NCBI GenBank assembly: GCA_018700655.1
Contig: JABIUG010000213.1
Location: 1-8,450 of the forward strand
Source: Rhodospirillaceae bacterium
Lineage (GTDB): Bacteria > Pseudomonadota > Alphaproteobacteria > SP197
Reading direction: 5' to 3'
DNA length: 8,450 nt
Shown: positions 1 to 4,986 of the stretch, in pieces
How the letters are laid out: every line of letters begins with the position of its first letter
Numbering within the stretch: the first letter of the stretch is position 1
Notes under the pieces: generated by a model
Told to the model about the DNA's origin: nothing
Databases searched by the model: none
Seen by the model: only the letters and a program-made list of their open reading frames with translations
Position numbers and translations under genes: made by a program

Positions 1-548
1 CGCGACGTGCCCCAGCCACTTTCCTCGACCCCCTGGGCCAACATCAGGGAGACCGGTACGGCATCAACGCGATTGAGCAGTTCGGGAATGTCGTCGGCAT
101 TTGCGAGCGAACCGTCATCGGCGACGACCCGGTAGCGCTGTGCCAGGTTTGTGAGCCAGTCGATCTCGCCGGTCGACAGGTTCGATTCGCCCGCCAGTTC
201 CAGAAGTCTTGCGCGATCCTTCAGGATCAGTTCGTTGGACATCAGCGCCAGGGGCGCCATCGCCATCAGGAAGAGAGATTTTTTGGCATCAACGCCCTGA
301 TCGTCGGTCCAGGCCATGGGAATACGGTTGAAGGCGATGCGGGGAACCCCGGGCGTATTGCCGGTCCAGTCGTCGCGGCTGTAACCGAGTTCATCGAAAC
401 CATCGAGAATGTCCTGGTGGGAGGCAACACTGATCGATTGCCGGTGATCGGTCGCCAGCTTGACCAGCACAGCAGCCAGGACCACCAACAGCACAAGAGC
501 CAAGGTGGCAAACCAGATACGGCGTGTTTTGGGAGGGTTTGAAGCCAT
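1..548 (-). CDS. Bax-like membrane-anchored glucosaminidase, C-terminal part beyond window
   Basis: The reading frame is open from an ATG at 548 to the left edge, giving 182 codons with no stop, so the 3' end is missing. A GGAGG lies 8 nt upstream of the ATG. Residues 1-10 are basic (KTRR), and about 11-31 form one hydrophobic segment, so the protein is probably anchored in the inner membrane with its body in the periplasm. Residues 69-120 contain a PRIAFNRIP stretch and then KKSLFL...P...N.LI..R, typical of the Bax/glucosaminidase family. The visible end reads AQGVEESGWGTS, the family's catalytic motif, with E176 as the likely catalytic glutamate. Family knowledge: these enzymes cut N-acetylglucosaminyl linkages in peptidoglycan. 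The gene starts 42 nt after the hydroxyacyl-CoA dehydrogenase, with a hairpin between them, so co-transcription is uncertain. The metabolic link to its neighbours is unclear. Confidence 0.75.
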   Translation of the reverse strand, partial: MASNPPKTRRIWFATLALVLLVVLAAVLVKLATDHRQSISVASHQDILDGFDELGYSRDDWTGNTPGVPRIAFNRIPMAWTDDQGVDAKKSLFLMAMAPLALMSNELILKDRARLLELAGESNLSTGEIDWLTNLAQRYRVVADDGSLANADDIPELLNRVDAVPVSLMLAQGVEESGWGTS

Positions 549-572
549 GATCACGGCCTCCAGTCGTAACAG

Positions 573-605
573 GTTCCGACGCGGTAGCGTTTAACGCGTC
601 GGAAC
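573..605 (-). terminator. Perfect 11-bp inverted repeat over the stop codon of the dehydrogenase gene
   Basis: GTTCCGACGCG at 573-583 and CGCGTCGGAAC at 595-605 are exact reverse complements separated by 11 nt. In the minus-strand transcript the 5' arm lies in the last four codons of the hydroxyacyl-CoA dehydrogenase, and the TAA stop (591-593) falls in the loop. The stem is GC-rich and should be stable. No run of T follows it, so it is not a classical intrinsic terminator. It could be a weak terminator, an RNase or 3'-end stabilising stem, or a brake on read-through into the Bax-like gene. Confidence 0.5.
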
Positions 606-1466
606 GGGTTCGTCGCCGGCGTAGTCATAGAAACCCTTGCCGGACTTGCGACCAAGCCAGCCGGCCTCAACATACTTGGCAAGCAGCGGACACGGCCGGT
701 ACTTGGTGTCGGCCAAACCGTCATAAAGCACCTGCATGACCGAATAGCAGATATCGAGACCAATGAAGTCGGCCAGTTCAAGCGGCCCCATGGGATGGTT
801 GGCGCCCAGCTTCATGGCGGTGTCGATCGACTCGACCGTGCCGACGCCCTCGTAAAGGGCATAGACCGCCTCGTTGATCATCGGCAACAGGATACGGTTG
901 ACGATAAACGCCGGGAAATCCTCGGCACTCGCCGGGATCTTCTGCAAGGTCAGCGTCAGTTCACGGATCGTGTTGAAGGTTTCCGGGTCGGTCGCCAGAC
1001 CACGGATCAGTTCGACCAGCTTCATGACCGGAACGGGGTTCATGAAGTGCATGCCCATGAACTTCTCGGGCCGATCGGTTGCCGCAGCGAGGCGGGTGAT
1101 CGGGATCGATGAGGTATTGGAACAGATGATCGCTTCAGCCTTCAGGGTCTCTGTCAGCTTGGCGAAAATCTCCTTCTTGACCGCTTCATTTTCCGAAGCG
1201 GCTTCGATCACGCAGTCACACTGGGAAAGGTCGGCAAAGCTGTCGACCACGCCGATACGCGCCAGGCCGTCGGCTTTTTCGTCTTCGGTGATCAGGCCCC
1301 GGCGGACCTGACGGTCCATGTTGCCGGTGATGATGATCAATGCCGCATCGGCGCGGGCACGCTCGATGTCGACCAGAGACACGTCGTAACCGGCCAACGC
1401 ACAGACATGCGCGATACCCGACCCCATCGCGCCGGCGCCGATCACGCCAATGTTTCTGATCTCCAT
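591..1466 (-). CDS. 3-hydroxybutyryl-CoA dehydrogenase
   Basis: This 291-residue protein oxidises (S)-3-hydroxyacyl-CoA, typically 3-hydroxybutyryl-CoA, to the 3-keto form with NAD+, or runs the reverse reaction, in the cytoplasm. The N-terminal Rossmann domain has GAGAMGSG at residues 10-17 and an acidic residue (D34) after the second strand, favouring NAD(H). The region with SNTSS (116-120) and MHFMNPVPVM (139-148) carries the catalytic His140. The C-terminal helical domain has NRILLPMINEA (190-200), HPMGPLELADFIGLD (224-238) and the closing GRKSGKGFYDY. Length matches the single-domain family. The ATG at 1466 is preferred to the TTG three bases upstream because AAAGGA sits 6 nt before the ATG. 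It follows etfA after 47 nt and probably shares its transcript. The sequence does not separate the names hbdA, paaH and fadB2, so no symbol is given. Confidence 0.9.
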   Translation of the reverse strand: MEIRNIGVIGAGAMGSGIAHVCALAGYDVSLVDIERARADAALIIITGNMDRQVRRGLITEDEKADGLARIGVVDSFADLSQCDCVIEAASENEAVKKEIFAKLTETLKAEAIICSNTSSIPITRLAAATDRPEKFMGMHFMNPVPVMKLVELIRGLATDPETFNTIRELTLTLQKIPASAEDFPAFIVNRILLPMINEAVYALYEGVGTVESIDTAMKLGANHPMGPLELADFIGLDICYSVMQVLYDGLADTKYRPCPLLAKYVEAGWLGRKSGKGFYDYAGDEPVPTR

Positions 1467-1472
1467 CAAACG

Positions 1473-1478
1473 TCCTTT
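1473..1478 (-). promoter_or_regulatory. Shine-Dalgarno site deciding the dehydrogenase start
   Basis: AAAGGA read on the minus strand lies 6 nt before the ATG at 1466. It is only 3 nt from the in-frame TTG at 1469, so the ATG is the better start. Confidence 0.65.
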
Positions 1479-1513
1479 CGAATGTCGAACTCCAAACCGG
1501 GCCCGACCGATAC

Positions 1514-2467
1514 TCAGCGTGCCTGGATGCCCTGGCCTTCAAGTTCACCCTTCAGCTCCGGAACGGCCTGGAACAGGTCCGCGACGAGGCCGAAATCAGC
1601 GACCTGGAAGATCGGTGCTTCTTCATCCTTGTTGATGCAGGCAATGACCTTGCTGTCCTTCATGCCCGCCAGATGCTGAATCGCGCCCGAGATACCGATT
1701 GCCATGTAAAGTTCCGGCGCGACGACCTTGCCGGTCTGGCCGACCTGGTAATCGTTCGGGACATATCCGGCATCGACCGCCGCACGGCTGGCGCCAACAG
1801 CGGCACCGAGGATATCGGCGACCTCTTCGAGCATGGCAAAGTTGTCGCCCGACTGCATGCCGCGACCACCCGAGATCACGACCCGGGCCGTGGTCAGTTC
1901 GGGGCGCTCGTTATCGGAGAGAGCAGCACCCTCGAAGGTCGAGAGACCCGAATCGGCAGCCCCGGAAACCGCCTCGACCGAAGCCGAACCGCCTTCTTCA
2001 ACTGCCGGATCAAACGAGGTCGAGCGCACTGTCACCAGCTTCACAGCATCGGTCGACTGGACCGTCGCCATCGCATTGCCGGCATAGATCGGTCGCACGA
2101 AGGTATCGGCGGAAACGACTTCAGTGATCTCGGAAACCTGCTGGGTATCGAGCAGGGCTGCGGCACGCGGCATGACATTCTTGCCGGTCGTGGTCGCGGC
2201 AGCGACGACATGGCTGTAGTTCGAAGCCATACCCGCGATCAGCGGTGCGACGTTTTCGGCAAGCTGTGCGCCCAGTGCGGCGTCATCAGCGACCAGAACC
2301 CTGGAAACACCGGCAACCTTGGCCGCGGCATCAGCCACGGAGCCACAGCCTGAGCCGGCCACCAGGATGGTGACATCGCCGCCCATCTGGTTGGCGGCGG
2401 TGACCGCATTCAGAGTCGCCGACTGCAGTTCCTGGTTGTCGTGTTCGGCATAAACGAGGATCGCCAT
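1514..2467 (-). CDS. etfA: Electron transfer flavoprotein, alpha subunit
   Basis: This is the large subunit (317 residues, usual length) of the soluble ETF heterodimer. ETF takes electrons from acyl-CoA and related dehydrogenases and passes them to the membrane ETF:ubiquinone oxidoreductase. The N-terminal domain (about 1-190) starts MAILVYAEHD, typical of the alpha subunit. The FAD-binding domain (about 195-317) carries SGGRGM (199-204), R228, VGQTGKVVAPELYMAIGISG (242-261) and NKDEEAPIFQVADFG (279-293), which are the signature FAD contacts. Its ATG overlaps the etfB stop by one base (TGATG), so the subunits are probably translationally coupled. The 3-hydroxyacyl-CoA dehydrogenase follows. 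The usual FAD residues are present, so it should be a normal electron-transferring rather than bifurcating ETF, although bifurcation cannot be excluded from sequence alone. Confidence 0.97.
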   Translation of the reverse strand: MAILVYAEHDNQELQSATLNAVTAANQMGGDVTILVAGSGCGSVADAAAKVAGVSRVLVADDAALGAQLAENVAPLIAGMASNYSHVVAAATTTGKNVMPRAAALLDTQQVSEITEVVSADTFVRPIYAGNAMATVQSTDAVKLVTVRSTSFDPAVEEGGSASVEAVSGAADSGLSTFEGAALSDNERPELTTARVVISGGRGMQSGDNFAMLEEVADILGAAVGASRAAVDAGYVPNDYQVGQTGKVVAPELYMAIGISGAIQHLAGMKDSKVIACINKDEEAPIFQVADFGLVADLFQAVPELKGELEGQGIQAR

Positions 2468-3216
2468 CAGATCACTCCCGCGTCGTTGTGCAGTTTGTCG
2501 ACCAGCTCGGAAACCGAACCGACCTTGATGCCGCCCTGGCGTTTCGGCGGCTCTTCGACCTTGATCGTGTTGAGGCGCGGTGTCGTATCAACACCCAGAT
2601 CAGCCGGGGTCTTCTTGGCAATCTCTTTCTTGCGCGCCTTCATGATGTTGGGCAGCGAAGCATAACGCGGCTCGTTCAGACGCAGATCGACGGTCACGAT
2701 CGCTGGCATCTTGAGCGCCACCGTCTCGAGACCGGCATCGACTTCGCGCGTGACCTTGGCGCCGCCATCAGACAGTTCGAGCTTCGAAACAAAGGTGCCC
2801 TGGGCCCAGCCGAGCAGACCAGAAAGCATCTGGCCGGTCTGGTTGGCGTCATCGTCGATCGCCTGCTTGCCCAGGATCACGATGTCGGGGGTCTCTTCCT
2901 CGACGATCTTGGCCAGCATCTTGGCCACCATGAGCGGCTCAAGTTCACCATCGTGAACGACATGGATCGCACGATCAGCACCCATGGCGAGCGCTGTGCG
3001 CAGCGTCTCCTGGTTCTGTTCGGCGCCGAGCGAAACCGCAATGACTTCGGTAGCCGTGCCGGCTTCCTTCAGTCGAACGGCCTCCTCGACCGCGATTTCG
3101 TCGAACGGGTTCATCGACATTTTGACATTCGCGAGATCGACACCGCTTTGATCCGCCTTGACGCGAACCTTGACGTTGTAGTCGATAACCCGCTTGACCG
3201 GGACGAGGACCTTCAT
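2467..3216 (-). CDS. etfB: Electron transfer flavoprotein, beta subunit
   Basis: This is the small ETF subunit, 249 residues, the usual length in alphaproteobacteria. It starts MKVLVPVKRVIDYNVKVRVK, the standard N-terminus. The AMP-binding stretch is seen at about 115-130 (LGKQAIDDDANQTGQM). The ETF-beta signature and the dehydrogenase recognition loop follow, as PAIVTVDLRLNEPRYASLPN (171-190) and then a lysine-rich helix (192-202). The ATG at 3216 is chosen because the protein then begins at the conserved MKVL and GGAG lies 9 nt upstream. An in-frame TTG at 3231 overlaps that Shine-Dalgarno site and would add five residues foreign to the family. It is the first gene of the likely etfB-etfA-dehydrogenase operon and has a candidate promoter and leader hairpin upstream. 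Confidence 0.97.
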   Translation of the reverse strand: MKVLVPVKRVIDYNVKVRVKADQSGVDLANVKMSMNPFDEIAVEEAVRLKEAGTATEVIAVSLGAEQNQETLRTALAMGADRAIHVVHDGELEPLMVAKMLAKIVEEETPDIVILGKQAIDDDANQTGQMLSGLLGWAQGTFVSKLELSDGGAKVTREVDAGLETVALKMPAIVTVDLRLNEPRYASLPNIMKARKKEIAKKTPADLGVDTTPRLNTIKVEEPPKRQGGIKVGSVSELVDKLHNDAGVI

Positions 3217-3225
3217 CGCATCCGT

Positions 3226-3229
3226 CTCC
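3226..3229 (-). promoter_or_regulatory. Shine-Dalgarno site deciding the etfB start
   Basis: GGAG on the minus strand lies 9 nt before the ATG at 3216. It overlaps the alternative TTG at 3229-3231, which rules that start out in practice. Confidence 0.55.
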
Positions 3230-3257
3230 AAGCGATTGGTGTGACAGGGAAGATTCA

Positions 3258-3287
3258 GATGAGAAAAACCGGCAAAACCGGTTCATC
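3258..3287 (-). terminator. Terminator-like hairpin in the etfB leader
   Basis: On the minus strand, AACCGG (3283-3278) pairs with CCGGTT (3272-3267) across the 5-nt loop TTTTG and runs straight into TTT. Outer bases GATG (3287-3284) can also pair with CATC (3261-3258) around a bulge. A compact GC stem followed by a short T run is the form of an intrinsic terminator. It sits just downstream of the candidate etfB promoter and about 42 nt before the start codon. It could attenuate the etf operon, terminate read-through from the adenosyltransferase, or merely protect the 5' end. Confidence 0.4.
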
Positions 3288-3299
3288 TCGCAGGTGCGA

Positions 3300-3329
3300 A
3301 ACGTAAGTCCGCGCGAAGCACCGTGTCAA
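3300..3329 (-). promoter_or_regulatory. Candidate promoter of the etfB-etfA operon
   Basis: A perfect TTGACA lies at 3329-3324 (minus strand). After 18 nt comes TACGTT (3305-3300), a poor -10 with 3 of 6 matches. Transcription would begin near 3293 and leave a leader of roughly 75 nt carrying the 3258-3287 hairpin. The -35 is strong and the -10 weak, so an activator or a different sigma preference is possible. Confidence 0.4.
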
Positions 3330-3479
3330 CGCGGCAAACAGGCTAAATTTTCGCGGAATCGACACGTTGTGACGGGTTTGGTCCATGCTGTGAAAGGAAT
3401 GGCCGCAATTGCGAGAAAACGCCCTCTCAGCAGTATCCGAATTCAGATTGTAACCGCGCCGTCAGCTGGTGTTTTGGAG

Positions 3480-3504
3480 CGTTCGGATTGATCCGGATCG
3501 AACG
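3480..3504 (-). repeat. Short inverted repeat after the adenosyltransferase gene
   Basis: CGTTCG (3480-3485) and CGAACG (3499-3504) are reverse complements around a 13-nt loop that contains the palindrome GATCCGGATC. It lies about 24 nt past the adenosyltransferase stop. No T run follows on the minus strand, so a terminator role is only a weak possibility. Confidence 0.25.
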
Positions 3505-3507
3505 AGA

Positions 3508-3532
3508 TCTGCTTCAGGCCGTCTGCTTCAGG
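3508..3532. repeat. 11-bp direct repeat across the adenosyltransferase stop
   Basis: TCTGCTTCAGG occurs at 3508-3518 and again at 3522-3532, a 14-bp period with a 3-bp spacer. The second copy contains the TGA stop (3530-3528). It looks like a small local duplication, possibly from replication slippage. Confidence 0.6.
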
Positions 3533-4094
3533 ATCGTGTTCCGCCCGGGGTCCACAACACGTCGGTTGCACCCTTGTCGTTCAGCCAGCGTGACATGACG
3601 AAAAAATGGTCAGATAGACGATTGGCGTATTTGACGGCCTCGGGATTGACCTCTTCGTTTTGGGCCAGTTCGGTCATCAACCGCTCGGCGCGACGGATCA
3701 CCGTGCGTGCGAGGTGGAGATAGGCCGCAGCGGGCGAACCGCCGGGCAGGATGAACGAGGTCAACGGTGCCAGTTCGCCATTCATGCCGTCAATCTCGTC
3801 TTCCAGGCGCTTGACCTGGTCTTGCGTGACCCGCAGGGCGCCCGAAGCCTTGCGCCCGTCATGGGGCGTACAGAGATCGGCACCGAGATCAAACAGGTCG
3901 TTCTGGATCCGCGTCAGCACGGCATCGTCGTTACCCGTGGTGTGAAGACGCGCCAGACCGATGATCGCGTTGGCCTCATCGGCCGTGCCATAGGCCGAGA
4001 CACGCAGATCATGTTTGGCAACGCGCTTGCCGTCGCCAAGCGAGGTTTCGCCCTTGTCGCCGCCACGCGTGTAGATCTTGTCGAGCTTGACCAT
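3528..4094 (-). CDS. PduO-type cob(I)alamin adenosyltransferase
   Basis: This cytoplasmic enzyme of 188 residues transfers the 5'-deoxyadenosyl group of ATP to cob(I)alamin, making coenzyme B12 for mutases such as methylmalonyl- or ethylmalonyl-CoA mutase. The N-terminal ATP-binding stretch is KIYTRGGDKGETSLGDG (6-22), and RVSAYGTADEANAIIG (31-46) holds D39. FILPGG (114-119) and LHLARTVIRRAER (126-138) carry R130 and R134, which I match to the catalytic arginines known in Lactobacillus PduO and human MMAB. NRLSDHFFVMSRW (158-170) is the C-terminal family signature. Length is normal. The ATG at 4094 lies 4 nt after the stop of the HIG1-like gene with only a weak ribosome site, so the two are probably translated together. 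Its presence implies B12-dependent metabolism. The symbol is left blank because pduO, cobO and atr are used inconsistently. Confidence 0.93.
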   Translation of the reverse strand: MVKLDKIYTRGGDKGETSLGDGKRVAKHDLRVSAYGTADEANAIIGLARLHTTGNDDAVLTRIQNDLFDLGADLCTPHDGRKASGALRVTQDQVKRLEDEIDGMNGELAPLTSFILPGGSPAAAYLHLARTVIRRAERLMTELAQNEEVNPEAVKYANRLSDHFFVMSRWLNDKGATDVLWTPGGTRS

Positions 4095-4098
4095 CGTC

Positions 4099-4296
4099 TC
4101 AACCCCGATCCGACAGGAAAAACATCAGCGCAATCAGGACCAGCGCAGCCAACTGAAAGCCAACACGGAAGCGCATCAGCTTGTTGCCGTGTTTCTTGTT
4201 GAATTCACCGCCCTTGGCAAAGCTGCCTATGCCAACGAACAGCACCGCCAGCGTCAGAACGACGAAGATCATGGCAACGATAGGCATCCAGCTCAT
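4099..4296 (-). CDS. HIG1-like small twin-transmembrane protein
   Basis: This 65-residue protein is predicted to have two membrane helices, about residues 4-27 (IVAMIFVVLTLAVLFVGIGS) and 43-61 (GFQLAALVLIALMFFL). They are joined by a basic loop with KGGEFNKKHGNKLMRFR, and the loop pattern is the best family marker. I recognise it as the HIG1/twin-transmembrane type common next to adenosyltransferase and etf genes in alphaproteobacteria. HIG1 relatives associate with respiratory complexes in mitochondria; the bacterial role is unsettled. The ATG at 4296 is chosen because GGAGAAGG lies just upstream and the protein then begins MSWMP. An upstream in-frame start at 4332 would add an arginine-rich segment unlike the family. 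The adenosyltransferase follows after 4 nt, and the HD oxygenase gene ends 90 nt upstream. Confidence 0.75.
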   Translation of the reverse strand: MSWMPIVAMIFVVLTLAVLFVGIGSFAKGGEFNKKHGNKLMRFRVGFQLAALVLIALMFFLSDRG

Positions 4297-4311
4297 GGCA
4301 GGCCTTCTCCG

Positions 4312-4325
4312 GCCGGATATCCGGC
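4312..4325. repeat. 14-bp perfect palindrome upstream of the HIG1-like gene
   Basis: GCCGGATATCCGGC is its own reverse complement and overlaps a second palindrome, TCCGGCCGGA (4308-4317). Both sit immediately before the ribosome site of the HIG1-like gene. They could be an operator half-pair, a small mRNA hairpin (5-bp stem, ATAT loop), or chance in GC-rich DNA. Confidence 0.45.
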
Positions 4326-4386
4326 GCGACAAACGTGGATCGAGAAACCAGCAACGCCAGCGTCCTACGCCAGAGCAGCTGCCAAC

Positions 4387-4986
4387 TCAACGGTTGGATA
4401 AATCCGAGTGCTGGGCAACCAGCGCCTCGAGCATCACCCGGTAATGCTCAAATCCCGGAACCACCGCGTCGGGGCTCTTTCCCTCTTCATCCCAACGGCG
4501 CAGGCGCACGGCATCTTCACAATGGGGGTTGGCGGCAAAGGCCTCGGCCTGCTCGGCCGACATGATGCCGCCCTGGAGCGACATCGTGTGGATCGAGGCA
4601 TCGGACAATCGGTCGTAATAACTGGGCTCGACCGCACAGAGATACCGCTTGGCATCAACATGAAGCCGGATCGGTTCGGTTGCCGCCGGCGGGAAAAACG
4701 GCTCCAGCACCCGCGGCGCGGCGCGGTCGTGGCGTTTGTCGGCAACCGATTCGTTGTCGTTACCCGGGTCGGAATCGACGTAGTAGCCGACATCATGCAG
4801 CAGGATCGCCGCGACCAGCGCGTCATCGGCGCCATCACGCCGGGCACAGGCCGCACCCTGCAACATGTGTTCCCCGATCGCGACGGGCTCTCCCAGATAA
4901 CTCGCGTCCTTGATCGCCTCGAACAGGGCGGCGAGCTTGTCGACCACGTTGTCGCGGGTCAGCCCATCCAGCAGTGCCTTTTTCAT
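4387..4986 (-). CDS. tmpB: HD-domain diiron oxygenase of PhnZ/TmpB type, probable [1-hydroxy-2-(trimethylamino)ethyl]phosphonate dioxygenase
   Basis: This 199-residue protein has an HD fold. Its metal and substrate residues line up one for one with those known in PhnZ, at a constant offset of +5 to +6: Y30, E33, H40, H64, D65, H86, H109, K113 and D166 match PhnZ Y24, E27, H34, H58, D59, H80, H104, K108 and D161. The HD pair is in AILLHDVGYY (60-69). Such mixed-valence diiron enzymes cleave C-C or C-P bonds with O2. TmpB converts hydroxylated trimethylaminoethylphosphonate to glycine betaine and phosphate. The ATG overlaps the stop of the preceding 2-oxoglutarate oxygenase in an ATGA, implying coupled synthesis, and that partner favours TmpB over PhnZ, whose partner PhnY* belongs to a different oxygenase family. 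The fold and metal site are well supported. The exact substrate is inferred from the pairing. Confidence 0.8.
   Translation of the reverse strand: MKKALLDGLTRDNVVDKLAALFEAIKDASYLGEPVAIGEHMLQGAACARRDGADDALVAAILLHDVGYYVDSDPGNDNESVADKRHDRAAPRVLEPFFPPAATEPIRLHVDAKRYLCAVEPSYYDRLSDASIHTMSLQGGIMSAEQAEAFAANPHCEDAVRLRRWDEEGKSPDAVVPGFEHYRVMLEALVAQHSDLSNR

Larger units (their letters stand above)
3217..3527. other. 311-bp non-coding region between the adenosyltransferase and etfB
   Basis: No convincing gene lies here on either strand. From right to left it holds an 11-bp direct repeat at the adenosyltransferase stop, a short inverted repeat (3480-3504), a 10-bp palindrome CGCAATTGCG (3404-3413), and a TTGACA-type promoter candidate (3300-3329). 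A terminator-like hairpin (3258-3287) and the etfB ribosome site follow. The region is visibly richer in A and T than the flanking genes, as expected for a promoter region. Confidence 0.7.

Noticed and set aside
1673..2353. A 226-codon plus-strand frame antisense to etfA
   Set aside because: It mirrors a well-supported flavoprotein gene and has no ribosome site or domain of its own.
2488..3306. A 272-codon plus-strand frame antisense to etfB
   Set aside because: etfB is unmistakable on the other strand, and the antisense product (rich in Asp, Arg, His and Leu) resembles no family I know.
3255..3386. A minus-strand frame of 43 codons beginning MDQTRHNVS inside the gap before etfB
   Set aside because: It has no Shine-Dalgarno sequence, it runs across the candidate promoter and leader hairpin, and the predicted peptide has no recognisable feature.
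3404..3413. The palindrome CGCAATTGCG as a regulator site
   Set aside because: A single 10-bp palindrome is weak evidence; no second copy was noticed near the other promoters, and it matches no operator I can name with confidence.
3294..3491. A plus-strand 65-codon frame in the same gap
   Set aside because: Its product is basic and low in recognisable features, and it lies antisense to the etfB promoter region. No ribosome site is evident.
4297..4332. An N-terminal extension of the HIG1-like protein from an upstream start
   Set aside because: It would add MSRRISGRRRPA, covers the good ribosome site of the ATG at 4296, and does not fit the family's N-terminus.
4387..4986. The HD protein as a nucleotide phosphohydrolase or cyclic-nucleotide enzyme
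   Set aside because: The extra Tyr, Glu and Lys of PhnZ-type oxygenases are all present at matching spacing, and the gene is coupled to an oxygenase.
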